From contig CAYSCZ010000085.1 in the NCBI GenBank assembly GCA_964429655.1, forward strand, positions 1 through 11,755: a DNA stretch of 11,755 bases, given 5' to 3'. The stretch is from CAYSCZ01 sp964429655. GTDB taxonomy: Bacteria > Bacteroidota > Bacteroidia > Cytophagales > Cyclobacteriaceae. The notes beneath the pieces are model-generated. The model saw only the letters and a list, made by a program, of their open reading frames with translations, was not told where the DNA came from and made no database searches. The stretch's first letter is position 1; each line of letters begins with the position of its first letter. A program made the position numbers and the translations under genes. Positions 1-7,161 of this stretch are shown here, piece by piece.

Positions 1-807
1 ATGACGGAGAGACGACCAGCGACAGTTTTGATTTTGATCTGGATGATGGCACGGTAACGTTAGGAACAGTTACCTTTAACATCACGGTAAATGCTGTGAA
101 TGATCCACCAACATTTACGACCTTATCAGCAGATGTAGATACCACCCTTGAAAACACAGAAGTAGAGATAACCTTTGATGAAATAGGAGCAGTTAGTGAT
201 ACCCTTGATGTTGATGGGTTTGTGGTTGCCTTTAAGGTTCAATCAGTTAATAATGGAACACTCAATATCGGTACAAATGCTGGTAGTGCCACGGCCTTTG
301 CTGTGGGTATTAACGATTCCATATCCAGTACCTTGAATGCATACTGGACACCCGATTTGGATGTAACAGGTGATAATTTAGTTGCGTTTGATCTATTAGC
401 ACAAGATGATTCATCGGCCTCGTCATCCACGCCGGTAAACGCCACCATATCAGTAGTTGAATTTAATGAAACCCCAAGCTTTGACCTAATTACTAACAGC
501 GCTCAGGTCGTTGACGAAGATTCCGAACCTCAGACGGTTGTGGCTTTTGCCATTAACATAGATGACGGAGATAACAATACTCAAAACCTCACATTTAATG
601 TTAGTACAGATAATGATGAGCTGTTTAGTGCTTTACCACAAATTGACCCCGCTAATGGAGATTTAACTTATACTATAGCTGATGATTCTACCGGCGTAGT
701 AAATGTTACGGTAAACCTTCAGGATGATGGTGGAAATGACAATGGTGCTACAGATACTTCTGCAGATCAAACGTTTACCATCACGGTCAATGCGATCAAC
801 GATGAGC
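1..807 (+). CDS. Giant cadherin/CSPG-repeat surface protein, part before the assembly gap
   Basis: The frame is open from the window edge (first whole codon at base 3), so the gene starts upstream; the ATG at 96 is internal. Three extracellular beta-sandwich modules are visible. The first is the end of a CSPG/Cadherin_3-type repeat (3-104), with an F-D-F-D-L-D-D-G strand and closing T-V-N-A-V-N-D. The second is a different module (about 105-466) with D-V-D-G and Y-W-T-P motifs. The third is a cadherin-like repeat (about 471-803) carrying D-E-D, I-D-D-G-D, G-D-L-T-Y-T and D-D-G-G motifs. Modules are joined by N-D/E-x-P linkers. The product is rich in Asp and Asn and poor in Lys, as in calcium-binding adhesins. 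The frame runs intact into the N gap and resumes in another register at 908, because the gap is a placeholder. This and the CDS at 908-4669 are one gene; the role in adhesion or matrix is inferred from domain type. Confidence 0.85.
753..807 (+). repeat. Exact 55-base direct repeat of 1685-1739 (left edge of gap)
   Basis: Identical base for base to 1685-1739. The match ends on the left at a G-to-A difference (752 versus 1684) and on the right at the N run. It encodes D-T-S-A-D-Q-T-F-T-I-T-V-N-A-I-N-D-E. Confidence 0.95.
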
Positions 808-907
808 NNNNNNNNNNNNNNNNNNNNNNNNNNNNNNNNNNNNNNNNNNNNNNNNNNNNNNNNNNNNNNNNNNNNNNNNNNNNNNNNNNNNNNNNNNNNN
901 NNNNNNN
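808..907. other. Assembly gap (100 N) inside a repeat of the giant gene
   Basis: Exactly 100 N, a common placeholder for a gap of unknown length. The 55 bases to the left (753-807) are identical to 1685-1739 and the 55 to the right (908-962) to 1916-1970. The matching intact copy has 176 bases between these flanks. An insert of 176 bases joins the two frames; 100 does not, since the required length is 2 modulo 3. The gap is therefore most simply an unresolved repeat coding for about 59 residues of a CSPG-type module, not a frameshift. Confidence 0.9.
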
Positions 908-962
908 ACTGTTTTCACCCAGGAAGACCTCAACAATGATCTGGTTGTATATGTGCATGATG
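908..962 (+). repeat. Exact 55-base direct repeat of 1916-1970 (right edge of gap)
   Basis: Identical base for base to 1916-1970. The copies diverge at 963 (G) versus 1971 (A). It encodes T-V-F-T-Q-E-D-L-N-N-D-L-V-V-Y-V-H-D. The equal 55-base length on both gap edges looks like an assembler k-mer overlap. Confidence 0.95.
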
Positions 963-3900
963 GAGGTGAATCCATGAGCGATGGCATTGAATTTGAGTTA
1001 AGTGATGGCACTTCGTTACTATCAACCAATGTCTTTTCAATTACCATTAATTCAGTGAACGATGCACCGTTATTTTTCGGTGTTGATGGTAACGACCAGG
1101 TAGTTAATGAAGATGCAGGATCACAGGCAGTTTTTGGATTTGCTACGGGTATAGATGATGGGGATGCTTCACTGGACCAGCAACTCACCTTTAATGTAAT
1201 CAATGATAACAATGATTTATTTAGTGTTCAGCCCACGATCGACGCGTTGAGTGGTGATTTGACCTATACCCCGGCGCTGGATTCTAACGGAGTGGCAACG
1301 GTTACGGTCAGTTTGATGGATGACGGGGGTTTAGCCAATGGAGGGGTAGACACAACAGCAGATTCAACCTTCACCATCACGGTGAATGCAGTAAACGACG
1401 CACCGTTATTTTTTGGTGTTGAAGGCACTGATCAGGTAATCGATGAAGATGCAGGATCACAAACGGTTGTTGGATTTGCTACGGGTATAGATGATGGGGA
1501 TGCCGGGATTGATCAGGCACTTACATTTAATGTGTTTAATGATAACAACGACTTATTCATTGATCAGCCCACGATCGATTCGTTGAGTGGTGATCTGACC
1601 TATACCCCGTCGCTGGATTCGAATGGAGTAGCAACGGTCACGGTCAGTTTGAGGGATGACGGTGGTATAGCCAATGGCGGGTTGGATACTTCTGCAGATC
1701 AAACGTTTACCATCACGGTCAATGCGATCAACGATGAGCCAGTGCTTGATGTGAATGCCGGGCTGACCTTAAATGAAGGGTCAACAGAAGCGATCACCAC
1801 GGCTGAGTTATCGGCCAGTGATGTTGACAATGATGACCTGGAGTTGGTTTATACTTTGACATCAGGCCCGGCGAATGGTCAGTTGGAGTTAACGGGAGCA
1901 CCGGGGTTACCGGTCACTGTTTTCACCCAGGAAGACCTCAACAATGATCTGGTTGTATATGTGCATGATGATAGTGAGTCGATTAATGATGGTTTTGATT
2001 TTAATCTTTCGGATGGCGCTATATCTATTGAAGGTCAGTCTTTTACGATTAATATTGTTTTACAAAATGATAATACACCAGATATTATAACAAACAATGG
2101 ATTGACCTTAGATGAAGGTGCAGTAGGACTCATTCAGAACACAGTTCTTGAAACTATTGATATTGAAAATGATCCATCAGAACTACAATATGTCATTACC
2201 ACACCGCCAATTAATGGTCAGATAGAATCAACTGAAAATCCAGGTAATTTAATAACAACCTTTACCCAGGCTGATATCATTAATGCAATTATTACCTACG
2301 TTCATAGCGGTAATGAATCTGTATCTGATGGGTTTGAGTTTGATGTGAATGATGGATTAAATACTTTGGCTGATAATCAGTTCACTATTACAATCAATCC
2401 GATTAATGACCTACCTGAAATCATTAATAATGAATTACTTAATATTGATGAAGGGTCCTTAAATATTATTACATCTGAAACTTTGCTAATCCTGGATGAT
2501 GATCAGGACCCACAATTTATAGTATTTACCATTGATCAACTACCGTTTAATGGGTCATTGAAAAGGGATGGTAGTAATTTAGGTTTAGGGGAATCATTTA
2601 CTCAACAAGATATTGATGCAGGTTTAATAACTTATGATCACGATGGTTCAGAGACTTTAGCTGATTCGTTTTCTTTTTCAGTAACAGATGGCATAGTAGA
2701 TGCATTTCCTTTAGTATTTAATATCTCAATTAATCCAGTCAATGATCTTCCAGTGGTGAATGCGCAGTCTTTTGATATAGTTGCGAATTCACCTCAGGGA
2801 ACAGTTGTTGGGGTAGTGGAAGCTGCAGACGCAGAAAGCAGTGATCTCATATATTCAATTGAATCCGGAAATACTGATAATGCATTTGTCATCGATAATT
2901 CAGGGGTTATCACTGTCTCAAATGTAACTGCGTTAGACTTTAATATTAATTCATCATTTAGCCTGGAGATCAGTGTGAGCGATGGTACGGATGTAGTAAC
3001 TGTCATTATTGATATAAATATACTTCAATCATCATTAGAGGGTGATCAGGAAGCATTAGAAGCCTTCTATATTGCTACAGGAGGCGATGAGACATGGATT
3101 AATAATGATAATTGGTTACAATCAGATGACTTAAATGAATGGAATGGTGTAGCGGTTGAAGGAGACAGGGTAACAAGACTGGAATTACCGCAGAATGGTG
3201 TGAAGGGTGATATTCCTGAAAGCTTTAAAAACTTAACAGCACTTCAAATACTTGATTTATCCAACGACAATGAAAGTTTCGATCCTATAGCTGATAATGA
3301 GATAAGAAATTTCCCCGACCTGTCAATTATTGAAACATTGACATCAGTGGATGTGGTTAGGAACAGGGTTAGCGTAGGAGATCTCGAGTCCAATTTTATT
3401 GGATTTAACCAAACTGTAATCTTCGAATTTGATCCCCAGCGAAGATTTGGGACAACACAAAATGATTCCATCCCAGTGGGTAGCAGTAATACATTTGAGG
3501 TTGATATGGAGGGTGATAATAATAATTACCAATGGTTCTTTGAAGGACAAAGTTTACCAGGTGAAACCTCCACCTCATTTACAATTGAGGAAACAAACTT
3601 CAATACGCAGGGCACCTATTATCTTGAAGCATCAAGCCCACTATTACCTGATGATTTTTCAATACGAAGCAGAAACCAAAATTTATTTGCTGTAGCCAAT
3701 CTTGGTGGTAATGTTACCGATACGCTTGGAAATGTAAAATCAGGCGAAACAGTCATCCTTTTTAAAATAGAGGATGGTCCTTATGATACAGTCGATGTGA
3801 CGACCACTAATTTTGATGGCGACTATCAATTCCGACTTATTGCACTGGATGATTACCTTGTTTTGGTTGATCAAACTGACGATAAAAATCCAAACACCTA

Positions 3901-4669
3901 TTATCAGAGTACAGATTTGAGTATACGTGCAGACACCATTTTTCATAGAGATAATGTTGACACAATAAATGTAGAGGTAATCCAATTGGGGGCTTTTTCC
4001 AATCCTCAATTTGATGGAGGAGTAGATGGTACTTTATTTATTGACATTGATCCGGATACAGTTGTTGACGAAGAGTCAAGGATCCAGGCCAGAAGGAGGG
4101 CACGCAGGGTTGGAATAGCTTTAAGGAGAAGGGTAACCGTAGGTAGGTTTGCCCAGGAGGAAAGCTTGTTTGACTTTGAATTGGTGGCCTACACAGAAAC
4201 TGATGACCAGGGTGAGTTTGAATTCAGAAATATCCCGGATGGAACTTATTTCTTAAATATTGAAGTGCCGGGCGTGCCTTTAGATACAACATCATTTGTG
4301 AGATTTAACATTGGAGGTGAGGAAGGTACTCAAAATCTTACATTGAGGGGCGAAATTACTGAAGATGGTATAGTTGTCGGTAAGGTTACCAGCGTTTCCC
4401 GACCATTTATTACAGATTTCTTAATTTATCCAAACCCGTCATTGGGGCCTGTCAGGATTGATTATTTTGTTGGAAGGCCAGTGGGTGAGGTCACGCTTAA
4501 GGTGTATGATATTACCGGTGTACTTCATCATTCAGAGGTTATTGATGGACGTCCGGGAAGAAGGTCTTATATCTTAGAATTAAAAAAACTGGCCACAGGT
4601 ACTTACATTTTGGTGGTCGAGGATGATGAGGGTAAATTTAAAATACAGAGAAAAATAAGTAGACAGTAG
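908..4669 (+). CDS. Giant cadherin/CSPG-repeat protein with T9SS sorting domain, part after the gap
   Basis: This is the C-terminal 1253 residues of the gene that enters at base 1. Modules in order: remainder of a CSPG/Cadherin_3 repeat (908-1057); two near-duplicate cadherin-like repeats (1064-1735); three CSPG-type repeats (about 1736-2071, 2072-2407, 2408-2746), recognisable by F-T-Q-x-D-(I/L) and Y-x-H-(D/S)-(D/G)-x-E; a cadherin domain (about 2747-3022); an LRR region with N-cap (3038-3400; A-T-G-G-D-E-T-W, L-x-G-D-I-P-E, L-x-x-L-D-L-S-N); an Ig-like domain (3464-3688; Y-Q-W-F-F-E-G); and carboxypeptidase-regulatory-like domains (3695-3982 and about 4180-4370) split by an Arg-rich stretch (4079-4140). 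The tail (4412-4666) has the T9SS type A pattern Y-P-N-P, V-Y-D-I-T-G and A-T-G-T-Y. The predicted fate is export through the Por secretion system and surface attachment or release. The ATG at 953 is internal. Stop TAG at 4667; the carrier protein gene follows 4 bases later. Confidence 0.9.
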   Translation, partial: TVFTQEDLNNDLVVYVHDGGESMSDGIEFELSDGTSLLSTNVFSITINSVNDAPLFFGVDGNDQVVNEDAGSQAVFGFATGIDDGDASLDQQLTFNVINDNNDLFSVQPTIDALSGDLTYTPALDSNGVATVTVSLMDDGGLANGGVDTTADSTFTITVNAVNDAPLFFGVEGTDQVIDEDAGSQTVVGFATGIDDGDAGIDQALTFNVFNDNNDLFIDQPTIDSLSGDLTYTPSLDSNGVATVTVSLRDDGGIANGGLDTSADQTFTITVNAINDEPVLDVNAGLTLNEGSTEAITTAELSASDVDNDDLELVYTLTSGPANGQLELTGAPGLPVTVFTQEDLNNDLVVYVHDDSESINDGFDFNLSDGAISIEGQSFTINIVLQNDNTPDIITNNGLTLDEGAVGLIQNTVLETIDIENDPSELQYVITTPPINGQIESTENPGNLITTFTQADIINAIITYVHSGNESVSDGFEFDVNDGLNTLADNQFTITINPINDLPEIINNELLNIDEGSLNIITSETLLILDDDQDPQFIVFTIDQLPFNGSLKRDGSNLGLGESFTQQDIDAGLITYDHDGSETLADSFSFSVTDGIVDAFPLVFNISINPVNDLPVVNAQSFDIVANSPQGTVVGVVEAADAESSDLIYSIESGNTDNAFVIDNSGVITVSNVTALDFNINSSFSLEISVSDGTDVVTVIIDINILQSSLEGDQEALEAFYIATGGDETWINNDNWLQSDDLNEWNGVAVEGDRVTRLELPQNGVKGDIPESFKNLTALQILDLSNDNESFDPIADNEIRNFPDLSIIETLTSVDVVRNRVSVGDLESNFIGFNQTVIFEFDPQRRFGTTQNDSIPVGSSNTFEVDMEGDNNNYQWFFEGQSLPGETSTSFTIEETNFNTQGTYYLEASSPLLPDDFSIRSRNQNLFAVANLGGNVTDTLGNVKSGETVILFKIEDGPYDTVDVTTTNFDGDYQFRLIALDDYLVLVDQTDDKNPNTYYQSTDLSIRADTIFHRDNVDTINVEVIQLGAFSNPQFDGGVDGTLFIDIDPDTVVDEESRIQARRRARRVGIALRRRVTVGRFAQEESLFDFELVAYTETDDQGEFEFRNIPDGTYFLNIEVPGVPLDTTSFVRFNIGGEEGTQNLTLRGEITEDGIVVGKVTSVSRPFITDFLIYPNPSLGPVRIDYFVGRPVGEVTLKVYDITGVLHHSEVIDGRPGRRSYILELKKLATGTYILVVEDDEGKFKIQRKISRQ
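1064..1735 (+). repeat. Two tandem 336-base cadherin-like coding repeats
   Basis: Copies at 1064-1399 and 1400-1735 each encode 112 residues, starting A-P-L-F-F-G-V and ending T-I-T-V-N-A-V/I-N-D. By hand alignment they differ at about 20 of 112 residues, so this is a fairly recent duplication. A more diverged relative of 333 bases lies at about 471-803. Its last 51 bases are part of the exact match to the end of the 1400-1735 copy. Confidence 0.85.
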
Positions 4670-4673
4670 TACG

Positions 4674-4931
4674 TTGAGCAATGTTAGTAAAGAGGAGATC
4701 AACCGTTTAATTGTTGAATTCATTGCAAATGAATTAGATATTGATCCCGCTGAAGTTAAATCGGAAGTTAACTTTCATAATCAAGGCTTAAATTCCGTTA
4801 ATTCTTTATTTCTTTTGAATGCCTTAGAAGATAAATATGGTGTTTCCGTGAAACCTATCTACCTATGGGATTATCCAACAGTAAGATCTTTTACAGAATT
4901 TTTTTACACTTTTCTTCATGAAAGTAAGTGA
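4674..4931 (+). CDS. Stand-alone acyl/peptidyl carrier protein
   Basis: 85 residues, the usual size of a discrete carrier protein. The fold matches phosphopantetheine-binding carrier domains: helix 1 (I-N-R-L-I-V-E-F-I-A), a D-I-D-P-A-E-V loop, then F-x-x-Q-G-L-N-S-V with Ser41 as the predicted phosphopantetheine attachment site, a long helix 2 (S-L-F-L-L-N-A-L-E), and a final W-D-Y-P-T-V-R-S-F-T-E-F-F like the Y/D-x-P-T-v-x-x-L end of PKS/NRPS-type carriers. It holds acyl or aminoacyl groups as thioesters for partner enzymes in the cytoplasm. The only plausible start is TTG at 4674, 4 bases after the adhesin stop; no in-frame ATG or clear Shine-Dalgarno is seen, so translation may be coupled. 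The residue before Ser41 is Asn, not the usual Asp. Its 3' end overlaps the P450 gene by 14 bases, pointing to the P450 as a partner. It looks closer to secondary-metabolism carriers than to fatty-acid AcpP, which usually has D-S-L. Confidence 0.85.
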   Translation: MSNVSKEEINRLIVEFIANELDIDPAEVKSEVNFHNQGLNSVNSLFLLNALEDKYGVSVKPIYLWDYPTVRSFTEFFYTFLHESK

Positions 4932-6111
4932 ATTATGGAGACCGGCAGCTATTGATTTTGTTAAAGATCCTTTTCCTTATTATGAGCGATTGAGGGCGAT
5001 AGCACCCATTCAAAGGTTAAATACAGGTGATTATTTAGTGCTTTCCTATGAAGGGGTGAAGACTGTCCTGTCCGATAGAAATTTTATCACAGGCGTTCGG
5101 TTAGAATGGGTAAATAAAGTCAATAGTTATTTTCTAAGGCAGGGTAAAAATTATGGCCCTATGAAAAGAATCATTGATTCCATGCTTCTTCAGACAAATC
5201 CACCAACGCATACTACCCTGAAAAATTTACTTGTTAAAAACTGGATGTCAGCTGAAGATATTCAAATCAATGTAAAGCCTGTGGTTCATAAATTAATCGG
5301 CGACATGAAAGGTAACTTTGATTACGTGCAAAGATTTGCCAGAAAACTACCCCAATTGGTCGTATGTGACATGCTCGGTTTGCATGTTCTTGATAATTAT
5401 GATTTTGATGACACAATCATTGTATTGAGAATGTTAGATCCATTCTTAACTTTAAAGGATCTGGATGAAATTAATTGTGCTTCGGAAAGACTTTATAAAA
5501 AGCTAGAACTATTCTATAATTCTGTAGACCCTAATGATCAGACTTTATCGGCTGCGATAAAACAATATGCAGTAAATAACCCGGCGTTTGATCCGGTATC
5601 TTTCATAGTATTTGTTTTGATTACAGGACTAGAGACAACGTCCAGCATGCTAAGTATGGCACTTGTTGTGCTTCTACAGGATAAAGAAATAGCCAGAAGG
5701 CTCTATGAGGATAGAAGTCTGATCATTAATTATATTCATGAAATACTGAGGTTATATGCGCCTGTGCAAATCACCGGGCGGACCAATTTAAAAGCCAAAA
5801 CAATTCATGGAGTAGCAATTCCTCCAAACAGTGTTGTTACAATTTGTATCGGTGCTGCCAATAGAGACCCTGAAAAATTTAACAATCCTGATAAATTGGA
5901 TTTAAGTCGAAATTCCCTTGAACATCTAACATTCGGACATGGTATTCACCATTGTATAGGATATAGAATGGCGCTCATTGAAGGTCTGGAGTTTATCAAC
6001 GAAATCCTTCCTTTGGTTGGAAAAATGAAGATTTTGGCAGAGCCTGAGTGGGATTGGCGATTATCGTTAAGAAATATTAATTCATTAAAAATAAACATGG
6101 ATGAACGGTGA
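4918..6111 (+). CDS. Cytochrome P450 (bacterial class I type)
   Basis: 397 residues, the normal length for a soluble bacterial P450, with no membrane anchor. All signatures are present: N-terminal D-P-F-P-Y-Y-E-R-L-R (residues 17-26), a C-helix region N-P-P-T-H (94-98), I-helix T236-G-L-E-T-T241 for oxygen activation, K-helix E275-I-L-R278, N-R-D-P (315-318), and the haem loop F339-G-H-G-I-H-H-C346-I-G with Cys346 as thiolate ligand. It should carry out NAD(P)H- and ferredoxin-dependent mono-oxygenation; no redox partner gene is in the window. The ATG at 4918 gives a standard P450 N-terminus and overlaps the carrier gene by 14 bases. P450s paired with carrier proteins often hydroxylate a carrier-bound aminoacyl or acyl thioester; here that is inferred from coupling only. 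The substrate cannot be read from sequence. It overlaps the next gene by 11 bases. Confidence 0.95.
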   Translation: MKVSELWRPAAIDFVKDPFPYYERLRAIAPIQRLNTGDYLVLSYEGVKTVLSDRNFITGVRLEWVNKVNSYFLRQGKNYGPMKRIIDSMLLQTNPPTHTTLKNLLVKNWMSAEDIQINVKPVVHKLIGDMKGNFDYVQRFARKLPQLVVCDMLGLHVLDNYDFDDTIIVLRMLDPFLTLKDLDEINCASERLYKKLELFYNSVDPNDQTLSAAIKQYAVNNPAFDPVSFIVFVLITGLETTSSMLSMALVVLLQDKEIARRLYEDRSLIINYIHEILRLYAPVQITGRTNLKAKTIHGVAIPPNSVVTICIGAANRDPEKFNNPDKLDLSRNSLEHLTFGHGIHHCIGYRMALIEGLEFINEILPLVGKMKILAEPEWDWRLSLRNINSLKINMDER

Positions 6112-6592
6112 TAATATTCATGGTATTCACTTGGAAAATGTTTGGAATAACAAATCACCTGAATTAACGGAAGAAATAATTGATACATGGAAAAAGGTCG
6201 GGTTAAAAACCCAAATACATGAACTAGAGCAAAGAGCAAACCAGGTAGTTTATATTGCGAGAGCACAAAATCATGAATTAGTGAGTATCTCAACTGCTTT
6301 TCCTTTTTACTCTAATTTGATGAGAAATTACCTTTTTTTCTTCAGATCATTGGTTCGCGATGAATACAAAATACCCGGTTTATTAGCAAAAATGACAAAA
6401 TCTACCCTTGAATACCTTGAATCTATACATGAAAAAGTTCAACCAAAATGTATTGGTGTCCTTACAGAGATTGAAAATCCTGAACTCAAGAAGTATAATC
6501 TGGTGCATATGCCCTCAGGGTTCACATTCATTGGTTATTCTTCAAGGAATAATCCAATGCGTGTTTATTTTTTTCATGGTGCAAGATATTAA
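6101..6592 (+). CDS. Small GNAT-like acyltransferase (tentative)
   Basis: 163 residues, last gene of the carrier protein-P450 cassette; ATG at 6101 overlaps the P450 stop by 11 bases, implying co-translation. The pattern resembles a GNAT N-acyltransferase: early helices (E-E-I-I-D-T-W, 24-30), beta strands (V-V-Y-I-A-R-A, then L-V-S-I-S-T-A), a strand running into R-S-L-V-R-D-E-Y-K-I-P-G-L (82-94) where GNATs bind the pantetheine/CoA pyrophosphate, a helix (L-L-A-K-M-T-K-S-T-L-E-Y-L, 94-106), and I-G-V-L-T-E-I (118-124). The textbook Q/R-x-x-G-x-G/A is not clearly present, so the family call is tentative. If correct, it could move an acyl group to or from the neighbouring carrier or CoA. It could equally be an uncharacterised protein specific to this cassette. 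The stop is shared with the convergent gene through the palindrome TTAA (6589-6592). Confidence 0.5.
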   Translation: MNGDNIHGIHLENVWNNKSPELTEEIIDTWKKVGLKTQIHELEQRANQVVYIARAQNHELVSISTAFPFYSNLMRNYLFFFRSLVRDEYKIPGLLAKMTKSTLEYLESIHEKVQPKCIGVLTEIENPELKKYNLVHMPSGFTFIGYSSRNNPMRVYFFHGARY

Positions 6593-7161
6593 GGTACTAA
6601 CCATGACCTGGTCCATTTGCCACCAAATTTGACGGATTTGGCCCGAAGATGAGCGGACCTGTTCAGTTGAAGAAGCTCTATCTCGGTAGGATCAAAAATC
6701 AATACACTGAAGTAAAGATCGTTAAGTGGACGTAAAAACTCATGGCCTTGTTCTGGTCTCGTTATTCTTCTTCCTGGATTAAGGACCGTGTTATATGACA
6801 ATTTTCCGCTATCATCAATAGTTTGCCATGCCTGCTTGCAAACATTATCCTGATAATGAATATTGGATGTACATAGCAATTTCAATTGAAGCTTTTTTAT
6901 GGGATGGTAGAATAATAAGGTTGCTTTGTTATTATTTTTCAGCTCTTTAAACTTTAAAGACCTTGAGTCGGTATACACCCAAAGCCTGTTGTCCTGATCC
7001 TTTTTTCGTAATACAACGGTTCTGCTGTTGGGAGATCCGTCATCATTTACCGTGCATAAGCTAAAGTATCTAAATGGATGTTTTTTATCTTGCGTTGATC
7101 TAAATAATTCTTTGAATAATAATAAAAAAGATTCTTCTAACGAGTCGTTGATGTTGATCAT
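6589..7161 (-). CDS. Pyridoxamine 5'-phosphate oxidase-like FMN-binding protein
   Basis: 190 residues with the split-barrel pattern of the PNPOx-like superfamily: F-S-L-C-T-V-N (33-39), R47-T-V-V-L-R52 at the place of the FMN-contacting R-x-V-L-L-K strand of PdxH, then Y-T-D-S-R-S-L-K-F-K-E-L (63-74) and A-T-L-L-F-Y-H (80-86), matching the S-x-K and L-L-F-x-W blocks of PdxH. A typical C-terminus follows: H-L-R-A (171-174), ending W-L-V-P. The exact R-x-H-x-R substrate motif of true PdxH is not seen (R-S-A-H-L-R instead) and the protein is shorter than E. coli PdxH. It may therefore be the Alr4036-type branch with an unknown substrate, or a divergent pyridoxal phosphate salvage enzyme. Convergent with the P450 cassette, sharing 4 bases at the stops; divergent from the transporter gene. 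Confidence 0.85.
   Translation of the reverse strand: MININDSLEESFLLLFKELFRSTQDKKHPFRYFSLCTVNDDGSPNSRTVVLRKKDQDNRLWVYTDSRSLKFKELKNNNKATLLFYHPIKKLQLKLLCTSNIHYQDNVCKQAWQTIDDSGKLSYNTVLNPGRRITRPEQGHEFLRPLNDLYFSVLIFDPTEIELLQLNRSAHLRAKSVKFGGKWTRSWLVP

Noticed and set aside
953..955. ATG at 953 as a real start of the second part of the adhesin
   Set aside because: It lies inside a CSPG-type module whose coding sequence clearly begins before it; the frame is open back to the gap edge at 908.
96..977. ATG at 96 as start of the first gene, reading through the N run to 977
   Set aside because: The frame is open upstream to the window edge with repeat sequence in it, and the residues after the N run belong to the wrong frame.
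5946..6293. Minus-strand 115-residue open frame
   Set aside because: It lies opposite the P450 haem-binding region and the GNAT-like gene and shows no domain.
6574..6606. Inverted repeat TCATGGT/ACCATGA spanning the convergent stops as a bidirectional terminator
   Set aside because: The loop is 19 bases and no T run follows the stem on either strand.
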